DNA of 64,000 nt from Capitulum mitella (taxonomy: Eukaryota; Arthropoda; Thecostraca; Pollicipedomorpha; Pollicipedidae), in contig CP099843.1 in the NCBI GenBank assembly GCA_030062745.1, positions 19,324,997 through 19,388,996 on the forward strand, in the 5' to 3' direction. The notes under the pieces were generated by a model. That model did no database searches and was not told the origin of the DNA. It was given only the letters and a program-made list of their open reading frames with translations. How positions within the stretch are numbered: the first letter of the stretch is position 1; each line of letters begins with the position of its first letter. Below, one piece after another: positions 1 through 14,600 of the stretch. Made by a program: the position numbers and the translations under genes.

Positions 1-2175
1 TTGGAGCACACATTTTCTGGTGTTCTTCAAGAGCAGAAAACAACACCTTTTCCATTCTTGCCCAAGACCGTTGCCTTCTGGACACGTGCCTGCCCAGTGC
101 CAGTGCTTGTCAGAAACGACAAATTCTCGTCATTAACGCGACAGCAAAGGCGACTGAACTTCTTCTGGGAATCAGCATGGCATCGATATGCCACCAAAGG
201 GCATTCAGTCCAGCAATGGCCCATCCGTTTTCACTGCCATGCATTGTCATTCACCAAGTTGCATATACACCATTTACATGCTTCGTAAAAGATACCAAAT
301 GCTACCAATGCACTTCACAAGCAATGCCGTATCATCCAGACACTTCAAGTTTCCGTGTGACACAAACGGTGACAATGTTTGGTGCTATCTTCCTGTTTTG
401 CATGATAAGGCCAATGCATATTTTAATGGCTCGGTAGCGCATAACATGACCTATTACACGAAGTTTGCATTCCAGGAATATTTTCGGGAATTTTTATTTC
501 GAGTTTTCCATTCTTTAAGGGTTAACAGCAAGCTATGGTGCGTGGGAGAATGCTCGCGTGAAGAAGAGTCTAAAATCAATCCGTTCTAGTGGCCGTTATC
601 GCGTAACGAAACGCGACGCTCGGTTTGAGGACGCAATAAACTGTGGCGTGACAACACAATAGGCCGCTTTGCTGGTTGCGAACACCTGGCCCGTGCCGGT
701 CCCCGGCGTTCCAAGCTCTGCAGTCTGTTGCACACCACGGCGACAAGGTCTATATTCTGAGGTGGTGCCGATACCCGCAGACGACGTAGGTGAGTGACAG
801 GGGCATTCGTGCGTTCATGTTCATCGGAAAGTTTTGACCAACATCGATACGTTTTCATTTCAGTCTGTCACGGATCCGATGCAGTAAGGTAAGACTTTGA
901 CTACAGCAAGCTAACTTTCTTTGCAGGTAACAAGCAAAACACCGAAAGTGACGCGGCATATATCATTTCGTTTCTTTTGTCTACGTCGATCTGAAAGGGG
1001 TCAGATATCATTTCACCGTTAGACAACGTATATAAGACAGACAGCCGTATATAAGATAGTTTGGCGCCACACTTGCACTATGCCTCAGGTGTCTATGAGA
1101 CTACGAGCAGCCACTAGAAACTACCCGAACTTCTCACCTTGCACTACAGTGCCCCGTCATTCGGTAAATCGTTTTTTTTCGATCCTAGGTCTACTAATGT
1201 CTGGCGCCTTCGTATGTTTGTCTTTCACTGATTCCATTGACGAAGGCATGCAAACTCGTGTCGAAATACATGGGCATTTATAGTATGAAACGGCACTTTT
1301 ATCCATACACACCTCGAAAACTTAAGCAATCATCGGCTTCCTAAAAACACCGTTACGGACTCAAGGTTTATCTTCATACGCCGGAATTCAGACCTCGACA
1401 TTTGTATGCAAAACTGAGGAAATATGTACAAGTTTATCACGTAGCGACATGCGCCACAACACCAACAGAGCAATGATCTCTGTGGTCGTCCATGTGCATT
1501 AAAATGTGTGCATGACTGCGACCCCAATCCCTGGCTCTCGCAGAATGCACACCTGAAGAACTGCCGAATGGCATTCCATACAGCGAGAATTTGCTATATC
1601 ATTGCCCTTTGGCGGCGTTGAACTTAGCAAGACGCCGGAACCACGTGGTATCACGTTCGGAGCGGTACTTGGTGTAAATACCTAGTACACCGGGCGGTCC
1701 GAACCACGGCGGTACCGGCAAACGCTTACTCACGCCCACTTCAGGATGAAGGCACTTCTTAGCCTGACTTTCAAGCAGGCCATGAAGGCATCAGTACCGC
1801 AGTGCCCGGGCAGGGCTGTCACTGATGGTGTTACCGAGCAGTTAATGCTGGTACCAGGCATGTTCTGTAGGCACACCGGTGCAATGTGGCTCAAAGTACA
1901 TCTGTTGCTGAGTTTCCGGCGGAGCCGTCTGCTAGGCTCAGACGATCCTCATTCAGGATCCTTGCGCAGAGGCCGATTAGCCTCGAAGACGCCGAAGACT
2001 TCCAAATTAGTTATGTTCCAATTACTAGCGCAACGCGCGTGCTTACAGGGAACGTCGCTCAGGGTAGGACGCCGCCTTTTCCGATGTCCAGACCAATACC
2101 GATTTAAGCTTTCTGAACACGAGAAGGCAACCTTTGCCAATTACAGCGTAGACAAAAAAAGTGTCCGTTTTGCAA
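1..2175. other. Intergenic, downstream of the carboxypeptidase gene; nothing recognised
   Basis: This stretch lies past the stop codon of the minus-strand carboxypeptidase gene. Several short open frames exist on both strands (longest about 156 codons at 1746-2216 plus), but none shows a recognisable domain, splice structure or codon bias. I saw no clear AATAAA on the minus strand just beyond the stop at 2176, so the 3' UTR end is not located. Confidence 0.4.
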
Positions 2176-2690
2176 CTATAGATCTTTGGTATCTAGCTTC
2201 GCCACTGACTGTTTGAACACCTTCGTTTTAGTCTTAATTTTTTTGCCTTTCTTTCCCTTCGTTTTTTTCTTCTTGATGGCCACCTCACTGGAAGAGCACT
2301 GCTTGCTGCGGGCTGCGACGTCGGCGACGAGGGCGACCGAGGCCGCCGCGCCGCCAGAGGGCGGCACGTGTCGGAGGCCGGGCTCGTCTGGCAGCGTCCT
2401 GTCCGGCCGGCCGGGTCCCGGCGCCGCCAGTGAGGCCGGGCCCGGCGCCGGCGCCGGCCGGCCCTCTCTGCCCTGCTGACGGCACCTGAGCGGCGAGTTG
2501 GGCAACAGGCCGCGGCCCGGCGGCGGGCAACGCTGCTCAGCGGGCAGCCGCAGCGACAGCCGCTGCGTGCTGGCCGCCAGACGCTCCACGCTCGACGGCG
2601 GACACCTGCCGACACAAACGCCGCTGACGACAGCTCGACAGCTGGCACAGGATCGGCAGCTGCCGGGGATACGTGTCGACACCGATGCGA
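2176..2690 (-). CDS. AGBL2/3-like: CCP gene terminal exon (acceptor and frame uncertain)
   Basis: The strongest acceptor (ttatttgtgtctcctcag) starts the exon at 2690; weaker ones are at 2659, 2641 and 2605. The frame ending at TAG 2176-2178 has the best third-position GC bias and ends in a Lys-rich tail ([16 protein letters not shown], then [14 protein letters not shown]). It fits acceptors 2659, 2641 or 2605 with the first 49-bp-unit donor, or acceptor 2690 with the third unit. Acceptor 2690 with the first unit stops at 2537, and with the second unit stops at 2193. No homology fixes the choice. Confidence 0.5.
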
Positions 2691-5600
2691 CTGAGGAGAC
2701 ACAAATAAATAAAAATAAATGCACAAATATGCACTAAAGCAAAAACAAAAAAATATATAAAATATGACCTTAAAGTTGTGGATTATTCCTTGCAATGAGT
2801 AAAGAGACGTAGGAAAAGAAGGAAGCTCTTCCGTGCCCCTGGATCCACGTCTCTTGGGACATTGCTCAAAGCCCACGGTGTTGCTCCTTTCGATTCAGCG
2901 TCAGATATTGTACAAATGCTACCATGTGCAACTGCTTTTTCCCCTGCAAGCCGTGCTCCTGTTATGTTGTCCAAAGTAAGGCGATAGTTCACCGTATTCC
3001 CCTTTCGCCGTCCGGGGTGGACGGAGCATTGATTACTGAAGACACCATTTACCCAGCTCGAGCTTTTTCGAGAGCCCACCAGCACTAAAACTTTCCCACT
3101 TGTTAATGGTAGTCTTTTCAAGGATACCAGCCACGTTACTGACAGCTAAATCCATATAAAGGCAAAACATGAAACGGAGTTTAGTAGCTGTTTAAGACTC
3201 AAGATATGTATTGAAGCATTAAAAGGCAAACCATGGAAATGATTAGGATGTTGTACGAGTGGCACCAGACCTTCCATCAAAAACTTGGCCATAATAATGC
3301 AAAATCAAGTCGAAATTATATCATCAATTCACGTTACGATCAATCAACTTCATTACGCTAATCAATCAAATCAATTACGCGAGACCAACGATTAACGTTA
3401 TGCTCTTCGTTGTCTGTGTTCGTATAGAGGAAGTGGATCAGATACTGACTTGTAAGAACTGTCCATCTCCAGACTGAGGAAGCAGATCAGACACTGACCT
3501 GTGTGAATTGTCCGGCTCCAGGCTAAGGGGGCGGGTCACACGCTGCCCTGTGTGAACTGCCCGGCTCCAGACTGAGGGAGCGGGCCAGACACTGATAAAT
3601 GTGAACTGTCCGGCTCCCGGCTGAGGAAGCGGGTCACACACTGACCTGTGTGGACTGTCCGGCTCCAGGCTGAGGGAGTGGGTCAGACACTGACCAGTGT
3701 GGACTGTCCGGCTCCAGGCTGAGGGAGCGGGTCACACACTGACCTGTGTGAACTGTCCGGGTCCAGGCTGAGGGAGCGGAGTCAGACACTGACCTGTGTG
3801 GACTGTCCGGCTCCAGACTGAGGGAGCGGGCCACACACTGACCTGTGTGGACTGTCCGGCTCCAGGCTGAGGGAGTGGGTCAGACACTGACCAGTGTGGA
3901 CTGTTCTCACTTGGTCCAACACCTAGTAATTTTGTTCCAGACTGAGGGAGCAAGTCAGACACTGACCTGTGTGGGCTGTCCGGCTCCAGGCTGAGGGAGT
4001 GGGTCACACACTGACCTGAGTGGACTGTCCGGCTCCAGGCTGAGGGAGCGGGCCACACACTGACCTGTGTGGACTGTCCGGCTCCAGACTGAGGGAGTGG
4101 GTCACACACTGACCTGAGTGAATTGTCCGGTTCCAGGCTGAGGGAGTGGGCCACACACTGACCTGTGTGGACTGTCCGGCTCCAGACTGAGGGAGCGGGG
4201 TCGGGACAGCGGCACCTGCAGTCTGGCCGCCGTCGGGAGCGCAGTCTGGCCAGAGGAAGCTGCTGAGGATGTTCGGGCCGAGCCGGGCCGGCCGGACGGA
4301 GACCGGAACTGAGCCGGCGAGCCGGCCCGTCCGCCCAGCTTCAGGCTGACGGCGCCAGCGCCAGCTGCTGATAGTGTCGAGGGCGACCGCGGGCCCGGGA
4401 CCGGCGAACGCCCTGCTGGCGATGACAGGCTCGACATCGAGGACGCCACTTTCGGCGACGATAACCTTGACCCTGGTGACGAGGCTCCTGGAAGAGCCAG
4501 TGCCCCCTGAGCTGGAACTGCCGGGGTCCGCATCCCATCTCCCTGACATGATGAAGAACTAATCGGCGACTGATCGTCCTTTTCCACCTGGAAAAAGACG
4601 CATGCATAGTTTAAAGAAATGTAACTAATGATGGCAACAAAAGGCAGTACGAGGCAAAATCGCGGATTCCAGTAAATGCAAGCTACGATCATGAAACAGG
4701 TGCACGAAAAGGTGACAAGGAGTAGCGCATGCAAACACCATCAATGCGGAGTTCTGCCAAATGCCTTAACGAGACACAACCGTTCACAACCGCACCTGCA
4801 GAATACGAGTGGTTACTGAGACCATGCCGTTCTCGCTGGGAGGCCTCAGGGTGATTTTGGTCAAGGTCTGGAGAGTCTTGCCTCGCTTCTTCCACGACAT
4901 CAGCGTCTGCAGCTTCTTACTCTTCCACTTTTTAGTGTTTTTCTTGCTTTTGGACCCAGAGCCCGCCTCGTCGGAGTCGTCCTCACTGAAATGTTGAGTC
5001 GTGTATGGAAGACAAGCTTCTGAACTGCAGATGGTTTTGGACGGTAAGAACAGGGGTCACCACCGACGGTAATGAAAGTACATGTACCGACCCCGTCCCC
5101 GCCCCATTATTTAGATCATCATACAGATGCTTTGTCGGAATGCATGACGACTGAGACCTGCTGCGTTTCTGTTAACCCTCGCACGTATAGGGGCTTCCGC
5201 ATAATCCGAGGGTAACGCTTGGTACGACCCTCCGGCCATTTCCACACCGTGCGTCGTAGAGCGTCGCAGAAGAAAACGGCGGGTTGCGCGCGACAAGATC
5301 TCGCGACTGGTGCCCCCTTTTAAGCTCTCAGATCAACGGGTGGCCTTCCAGGCCAGGTCAAAGGTCAAAAATCGGCAGAAAGCACTTTTTCGAGTCAAAG
5401 CACAAATGAGCCCCAAAGAATAAATGATGATGAAACGAAACGGATATCACAGTGGTCGTTTTGAGTGTTTGTTTATGTGTTCAGTTATGAGTCCATTCAA
5501 ATCATGTGTTCAGTTATCACGCAGTGTTCAATAATGAGTCCATCTGTACCCCACATGACTGTATTTTATCCATGGAATCCGATCCAGGTCGTCAGCTTAA

Positions 5601-8600
5601 ATGCGTTCTCGGAGCTGCAGAGGCACCAACACTATTGTCGAATGACAAATAAAGGCCATCCTAGGTCATCAATGGCCATCTTAGGTCACCCAAGGTCATC
5701 TTGTCCCAGTGACCTAGAATGACCTCGGTTTAGCTAAAAATCGTGACTCAGATGTGTTAAACATGTTTTTTTGGTTGCTATTCAACACAAAATCCAACTT
5801 TAGATATGCCGTGGTACTGTAGACTCATCATCCCGCGGCTGGCACCGCTGCAGAGTCGGAGCAAGTCAGGCATTCGTTGCATTCCTCCCCCTTTTGATGA
5901 AATAAAAGATAAATTGCACCAAATTTATGCCATCGATTCCTTAGAAGTCAAGCAGTCTGAATATACAGGTTGTTTTGTGGTACCTGTTTCCTATCGCACT
6001 TCCAAACGTGGCGCGAAAACGGATGACAGTTCCCGTTATGGCGTCATGGTTCGTTACCATCACAATCGTAGAGGAAACGCTTTTCACCATCATATGCGCA
6101 AAGGATGTCCCAAAGGGTACACTAAGCATCAGATGGATCAAATAAACCGTTAAAAAATTATCCTTGGAAAATCCTACGGGGGTTGCATCACCCCACCTAT
6201 ACGGGCGAGGTTTTAAATTTGGGAGAGCGTTACTAAACGATACATGGCTCATTTGCTTTCCTTTGTTATTTTTCGCATAAAGACGGATATTCGTTCTTTT
6301 ATTTTAGTATTTTACACAAGAATATTTCCAAGCTTGAACATTCCTCCTGCTGATCGCTATCATTACTGAGTGTTCCAAAGACAAAAAAAAAAATAGGAAA
6401 AGAGTCGAAGGGGCAAAATCATCTCAGAGTAGCGATTTCAAAATAAAGGCGTGCAAGCTAACGGATTTTGAATGAAAAGGCAAAACTATTTCAGTACTTA
6501 CATATCTTCTGGTGGAATTGCGTGATTTAATCCTATTCCCGGAGGGGTGGATAGTATGGCCGATTCTCGGTAGGGAGCGGCGGATTCACCCCTCCCCCGA
6601 GATCTCGAGAATTACACATCCGATTTCATCGCAACAAACGGCAATCGATTTGCCATGACGTAAACTACATTTTTTAAGAGTAATTTTCAAAATTGTGAAA
6701 GTGGCGGATACAGGGGGCAAAAAAGTCCAAACAAGGGATATTTTGGGCTTGTTATAATTCTGTTGTTTATGGACTGACGTCGATGAAATTGGCATGAATC
6801 GAGAGATTACTGATGAGACTTTCACCATTGGTACATACATTTGAAATTTTAGGAAAATTTAAAGGCATTCACGGGGCTTCGAAAATAGGGGGATAAGTTT
6901 TTTTTTTCAAAAACTGAATTAACAAGAAAGTTAAAAACATTTGCTTTAGCTTCTTTTAGTCATGTTATGCTGAAGAAGTACAAATCGTATAACAATGCTT
7001 GTATAATGTTAGCATAGGCGATGCCAGGTCCATGAAAAATGGGGGAACTGTCATGGTCACATGTTCTTCAGGTCAACTTACGACCTTTGACCTAAAATGA
7101 CCTCCAATGACCTTAGAGTCACTTGGAATGATCTTGTGTATTTCATATTGTATGAAAACGTTTCCAGTCATTTGAATTCACTTTGTTTCCGAGATTTCAT
7201 TTTACGGCTGTTGTGGTATAGGGTGAGCCATTGACATTTTAGGTCATAGCTCCGTGACCCGACCTGATATCAAGCAGAAACTTGATACACAAGTAGAGCT
7301 CATCCTTCTACGTCATATACATTCCGAGTCTGAAGTTTGAAAAAAACAGTGCCAAAATTACTACTATAAAACCAAATTTTGACTTTTAACCTTGAACTGA
7401 CCTTTTGTAGTGACCTCAGACGGACAAAATTGTATTCATGTTGCCCAACTATTTACCTCCACACCCATAAAAAGTTTCAACTTCAATACAAAAAAACGGT
7501 ATTTTTGACAAACATTTTCCTTTCCATTCAACAGGACCAAAATGGCCTGAGGTGCCTCCCAAAATGGCTGTCTGTATCCGCCCCCGAGCAAAATAGAATT
7601 ACGGAATTTGGTTGCAATGCTTAAAATGAATAGCTAGAAAAAGTCACCAAGGTTCGTGAAGCGGCATAAAAAAACCATGGAGAGCAAAAAACCCGAAGGG
7701 GGCGGATTCAGCCCAGCTGCCGGGAATAGAGTTAATCCTACGTGGGTGCCTTATTATTGACATGAAAGAACACACACAAACAAAAAAAAACGCTACAGCT
7801 GGGCTGCTCAACTTCATTTCTATGCTTACTGAAGACTGAAGTCTCCTCACTGAGCCTACGGACTTGATACAATTGTGTTTGTTGTAGCAAATATAGTTGC
7901 GTAATTGTCTTTGCTCCACACCACAGTAATCTCATGCTCATGTAAATGCCAACGTTTTTGTAAACATTTGGGATTTTTTCTTTTGTTTATGAAACAAAAG
8001 AAAGTCATGTGCCAGTTTTCCTTGTACAGTCTTTATAGTTATCTATAAGTTATTTAACTGCTATCTTGTAAAACTGACTTTACAGCCATGTCTGTGCTTC
8101 ATTCGTCATTTGTCTGTAACAACTTGAGAGGTCATAGCCTCATCTTTGATGACGATATACTGTCAGGCATGTAGGAACGCGAAGAAAAGTGGGAGGACCA
8201 ACCGTCCACGAAGGGCGCCAACCCCGAGCAGGGGCACCATCTATTTGGAATGGAACTGGTAGACTGCTTACATATTTACGGATACAAAGATATATACATA
8301 CGTATATAAATATATAAATATATATATATATATATGTATATGTATGTATGTATATATATCAATGCATTTTTATCCTTTGAAACATGTACAGGGACATGAG
8401 CGGTGCGAAGAAATCGGATTAGATGAGCTGCGTTTTTGCTCGTGACGATGTGATGTTCAATTTCGAACTTTTGAATTAATTTTTTCTACTATTTTGTTTG
8501 CTCCTACTGACTGCAACAACTGCGTCACGTCTGATTTTTCCCCATAAAGCCTGCCCCATCCGGCTACCAAAAGTAAAAACAGTCAACCAGGGTAAAAGGT

Positions 8601-11600
8601 TTTTAGGTGTGTCAGTGTTCTTGAAATAGTGACGAAGAAGACAGCCGTCATTTGACCTTCTTTAAGTTTAAATTGTAAGCTATAAGGACAAACAATAAAT
8701 CACATCTCCGGGTAAAAAAACTGTATATTTTTCCAGCTAAGGGTTAGTCTCATCGAGTGTAAAAATCGAACGCATAAAGGGGAAATAAACATGCACACGA
8801 GACTGGTCTGTGCGGGACGCCTACCTCGCAAAGCGTGTATGTCCTGTATGGATGCCAAGTCCCGTATGGGCGCCTGGTTTGTAGAGGTGCACCAAATACA
8901 TGAAAGGTGCCTGATCTTTACGGGGCGCCTCGCTCACCAAGGGCGCCGATCTGTATGGGGGACGCCCTTACAGATCAGGCCCCGAGGGGGCGCCTGATCT
9001 GTATGAAGGGTGCCTGATCTATAAGAGACACCTGCATCATAGACGTGTCTGGTGTGTGAGGGGAAGCAAATTCTTTAGGGGCGTCTCATCTGTGCGAGAA
9101 GAGCAGCTGACTGGCCTTTATGGGGCGCCGAACATGTGAGGGTTACCTGACCTGTACAAGAGCGCTTATCTGTAAGGGGCCACGTGTCCACGAGGGAGTA
9201 GTTGATCAATACATGGGGAGGGAGCGCCTGGAGGCTGATGGTTGCTAAGGACGTGAAAAAGCCTTCCCCCAGCAAAAGAAAAGAAAAAGAAAAGGAGGCA
9301 GGAACGGATTTTGGCATCTCTGTAGGATCGGGTTCGAGAGATGTTTTTTTTATCGAAGCCCAATTTTTGCTGTGCCGTAAAGGGAGCGCCCGCATCACCG
9401 GCGATAGGTGCGGATGACATGTCCCCCTCCCCCCGGTAATTATATCCATGCATACTGTCACTGTCGCATCCTACTATGTTCTGGGATTACATTTAGACAC
9501 TGACACTTGTAAAACAGAAGACAAATTGAAACTGTCCACAGACATCTGGCGGGAAACAAAGTAGCACCACGCCTTTTAATTTGGAGCTCGATTTCTATAA
9601 CTGCCGGTTCAAACAAGCAGGTCCTGCATCACCCACATCCTGTTCAACCACAGAAATGGAGCAACCCGAGTCTGACGTGAACGGCCGCAGCGGTAGGTAA
9701 CGGCACAAGTACCTGGACGACTCGGAACCCTCCGCAGGTTCCGCGTAGCCGTACTGCTCTTTCAGGGTGTCCATGATCCGCTCTCGCACCCGCTCCTACG
9801 CCGTCTGAAACGGAACCAGCACAAAACTGTAACTGATCGCCTGCGACTCGGTTACAAAGGGCGCGGGGCGCGAGTGCCAGGTTTTCCGCTGTTCTTTTGT
9901 CGAGTGTCGTGAGCACGTTTTAACAGCACAGAAAATTCAGGGTTCTCTGTGACCCTCACGTTTCGCATCGCACCCCTCTCGGCACTTAAAAGCGAGGATC
10001 CGCATTTGCTGGTCTCATACTGTTCATACACACTTCCAAAACATGTAAACTAGAGGAATACCGTCGGGATAGGTTCGCACGAAACGGCCAGGAAAATACA
10101 GAACCAACCACTTACTTAGAGTGCATTAAAAGACATCCATTATCAATTATAACAGTATGCACCTCGAAATAGCTTGGCTTCGAAGTGCATGGCTGCCCAC
10201 CCATACCCAAACACTTGCACGGACCCGTACGCACGGGTTACACGTTTTGACATGAGAGTGTGCACTGGAGGGGCGGGGCAACGCGTTCCGATTTCAGGAT
10301 TTTAATACAACGCCTCATCTCTTGGCTTTCAAAACGCGAAGAAGGTAGAAAGCACACTTTTATAAGGCGGAGCATTTCTTGACAAACGCGTTAAAGCAAG
10401 AAGATATCCTGATCATCTGCAATGGTAAGTCATGTCTTCCTTAATCTGTCCAGTTTGGACAAGCGATGGTGGCAATAATGACTATTGACGAACCCCTACC
10501 AGAACGTTGTCAACAAACCCGACTTCACCACTTCGAAGTTTATAAGGTTTACTTAAATTTTCTTCGAATTATTCAGGACTTTGATTTAAATATATCCAAA
10601 ACTAGTTTCAGTCCCGTTTAATGTCCAGGACAAGACGCCAAAGCTCCTGGCAGTCAATATCAAATTCCCACTAAGCCGTCTGGGAAACGTGTGAACGAGG
10701 CACAGTCATGGTAGCAGTAGCATAACCATTTCTGTAATAGAAGAAACTCTATAACATTTGTCGGGAAGAAGGAAAAACTTTAAAGCTCTCTTGTACTTAC
10801 CAAGAAGTCATTAATCCATGCATGTGTAGTGAAGTGAAATGCCAGTTAATTCAAAGACCATCGTTGAAACTATGCATTATTGCAAAAAAAATGCAAGGAT
10901 AGGGTGTAATGTACAATGAGTTCACCACACTTGGCAATGCAGTCACAACAAAAAACCAGAAATAATTTGCCACGAACAAGAAAATCATGTGAAAGTACGC
11001 AAAAGGTAGCTAGAGTACTTGAATCGGAAAGTGCTGTACTCAGGGTCTTTCGTACGTTCATTGCCAGAGGACATTTCACATGTTTTGTGCACAACAATTC
11101 GCATTATCGCACGATGTTTTGTGCACATTTAAGCCCTTACATAACGTAATTCACCACATGCAAATCATTCCGTCATATCCAATTATAACCCCGTCATCCA
11201 CGAATAGCTGAACATACTCCGCATCGCAGCATCCAGGGACGCCCTTGACTCGGCGGGGCTTAGGGGCGCACCGACTTCGAGGTCATTCGGCATTGACTCG
11301 GCGTAGGCCGACGGTCGGACCGTCTCCGTACCTTGAGGGGCGACGCGTCGACGTACTCGAGCAGAGCCTCACAGAAACGCTGCCCGATCAGTTCGTAATC
11401 GTGCGCCCTGTAGTGCGTGCCGGCGCGCGCCCGCAAACTGGAGCCGGCCGCACTCGCCTCCAGCGTGTAGGCGTTGGTGATGCCCATGGCCCACATGACC
11501 ACCCGTCCGGTGCCTTCCTTGGACTTGTGGACCGTGAACTGGCAGCTGTCAAAGTCAAACTGCCAGCGGTACTTGTCAGACAGGCGAAACACTGCAAATA

Positions 11601-14600
11601 TTGTAAATCTTCGGAGACGGTATCAGACGTGGTCGGAACGCGCAACCCAAACACGAATTTTTGCGAGAACCATGGCGGCATTTTGTCATAATCGTTTCAA
11701 AAACAGCATGCGTGAAAAGGTCGAGCCAGAAGTAGGGAATTAGCTTTAGAGGTTACCAAACGATGGATTTTGTTGACATAAGCATGGTTTTAGCCTGCTA
11801 TTTGGCAAGATGTTTTACAATAAAATGTGCCTATGCGTACGGTTGCCTTCCTTTACGCTGTTTCCTAAACAAAGTGGCTATACTGTTACCAGTAGTCTTT
11901 TTTTAACTTGATCCAAATGCTTTGCTACAGGAGCTTTGGGATCACAGTCAGCGCTCAGCAGTGCTTGTTGCACGGACTCTGATCTCTTCACCCGATCGCG
12001 CCATTCCAGGTTAACGGCATAACGTGGAGGCGAAAGTTTAACGGGCCGACATGAGCGACGCAGTCGTGCGGCAGCCAATGTCTCCGTCTATAGGTCAGCT
12101 GTCAAGTGTCTGCGAGGGAAATAGCGAGCACCGACGCGACTCAAACCCAACTGGCCAGGACGGGGAGCGGTGGCAGACGCTGTACCAGTTGAACTACCGA
12201 CACGCCTCGGATCTTCATCAGTCTTCATAGTTCACCTCCGCTTTTGAGACTTACGGACAGTAGTCAATCGACTCAGAAAGGAAGGTAATAGCGTGCATAC
12301 ATAAATCAGAGATGAAACTCACAAGATTCCTAGCCATTCTGTCCAGGAGAAAAGGGAAGACCTTCTCGGTGAGGTAGCGGCTTGAGTTGCGCCTGTTCTC
12401 ACAGCCGTAGATGAAGGCGTTCTGTCTGCGTGAGTGTCCGTGGAAGTCGCAGTAGACAGTCACTCCTGTCTCCTCCATCAGTCTGTCCATAACAAGAAAA
12501 CCCTTAACTGATTGTTTTGTCAGCATTGGCAAAGCGAAAGCCGTCAAAGAATAAAAAAAAGACCAGAATGAGATGGCAGCAAGACGAAACAGCATGAGCA
12601 GCATTTCATTAACGATGTAGGTGCCTGCGCTGTCAAATGCTACTGAGAAACTGTTATCAGAAACACATTAACCCTCGCCGGACCGGCTTCGGGATCCAGC
12701 TTTGCCGAGTCCAGGGTTCATGAGCAGAGGTGAAAATAAGTGCCAACTCGGCAACGTACGACGGTGGAAATTGATGCCCTCCGGCCATTCTCCGTAGTGG
12801 AAATATAGCCTCGTAGACTCGGACCACACCAGCTGGTTGTTGGTTCCCAGCCTCGTGTAGGTATTATTCACAGACTTCCCGAATAAAATAAATGACACTC
12901 TCCGATTTAACCAAATCACACAAATCGATATGAAGAACTTGCAGTTTACTCCCCATTCATCCTATTCCCCCGAGGTATCCCGAAAAGCAAGAAGGGTTTT
13001 CCGTCTGTAAAGGCATTCCTCGACGTTAGTCATCAAAAAACTCTTCTTGCTCAAACCGGCAACGTTTTACCGGAAGTAGCCCATGATGGAAGTCGGTGGA
13101 AGTGCTTGTTACGAGAAACTAGACCACTACATGTCAAATTTGTGTGCCGTACCGATGAAAAGTAAGTTTTGCTGCTATGGCAAACCACGAAGATCATGCT
13201 TACATTCGTAATATATTTCTCTGAAGCCATAACTTGCGAAACGTAAAGGTAAAAAACTCCCAACGACGGTGGACAAATGGTTACCAGAAGGCTATGACGA
13301 AACAATAAATGCTATTCATACCGAAACTTTAATACTGGGCACAGCATCATACAATGCAAGAGGGCGGTCAATTTAACAACGCAAAGTCAGGAGAAATGTT
13401 CATCGTTTTTGATTCTCAAACAAAAAAAAAGTTTTGTAGTGTGTAAAACGACCATCCTCATCATCTTCAGGCATTTGAAATTATCAGAACAGGTATCCCA
13501 TCTGCTTTGAAAAATTCCAGAACGGACGTGGATTACCTTTCCCGTATTGGTATTTTCAGCCCTATTTCCGTTCCCATAGCGCTAGGACGCATTGCTGTAT
13601 GGGGGAGCTTACTCGCCCCCCACCCCCCTGAGTTCTCGAGGACTAAAGCCCGATTCGACTGCAGAAAAAACAGCACTCCATTCGCCATGACTTTAACTGC
13701 ATTTTCATAAGAATTCTAAAAATCTTGTAAGGGGAAGGAGGGCGGGAGGGGCAGAAGTGAGAACGGGCATCTTTTTACCTGATGCAGCTTCTATGTTTAT
13801 TGACCGATGTTGATGTAACCGACATGCGGGGGGTTAATCGACGGGATTTTTCCCTTCGCCTACCTTGGTGTTTGGTTTTTTAGCATTGGATCGATGGGAC
13901 CCTTCGTGTTTAGATTTTTGACGAAATTCATAGGCATTTAAAGGGCTTGGAAATTGGTCAATATATTTTTTTCTTGCCATATCAAAATAAAAATAACAAA
14001 TCTTTTTAGGTTTTTACTTGCCATTTTTTTCCTAAGAAATACAAATCGTATTACAATACTGGTATAATGCTAGCAAGGTGGTGTGAGGGTTACAGAAAAG
14101 GGAAGACTCCCATGTTCGGAATTACATCGGCTTAATTTGTGGTCTTCGACCTCAAATGACTTCAGATAACCCCAGTCATATAAAATGGCCTTAGATTCAT
14201 TTCATCGTGTTTGAAAACGATTCCAGTCATCTGAATTGACTACATTCCTCAATGCCCTATTTTTGACGGTCGTGATATAGAGTAAGCTCGCGGGCATTTT
14301 AGGTCATAGTTCTGTGACCTTATCTGATGTCAAACTGAAACTTAAAACAGAAATGGAAAAATTATGCGAGGTTATCTATGTTTTTTGTTTTTCATTTTGA
14401 AAATCAGCCCCAAAAATTATACATCAAACAAAATTTTGAACCTTGATTTTGACCTGACCGGGTGACGGGGTACCTCAGGTCAACAGAAGTATGTTTGTGT
14501 CCTTGTGTAGTTATTTACCGATACACTCAGATAAAATTCCGTAATCTATCTAAAAACTTTGGCATCCATCTTTACTTCTACCTTTACTGGTGCTTAAGGT

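Larger units (their letters stand above)
4986..9712 (-). other. CCP gene intron; contains a MITE, AT microsatellite and degenerate repeat
   Basis: This intron separates the exons at 9795-9713 and 4985-4796. It holds a TTAA-flanked MITE (6527-7735), an AT microsatellite (about 8294-8360) and a decayed tandem repeat (about 8800-9190). A plus-strand open frame at 5806-6153 (115 codons) has no recognisable motif. Clustered AGGTCA/TGACCT half-sites occur around 5640-5735. Confidence 0.65.

Noticed and set aside
3438-4154. Repetitive frames rich in [13 protein letters not shown] as a separate gene
   Set aside because: Same reason, from the 49-bp array; treated as array beyond the first unit.
5806-6153. 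115-codon plus-strand frame as a nested gene
   Set aside because: No recognisable domain, no promoter or splice partner, and it lies in an intron next to a MITE.
11332-11591. Start of the GTGR exon at the typical tttgcag acceptor (11591)
   Set aside because: It is out of phase with the strong donor at 12323; kept only as an alternative.
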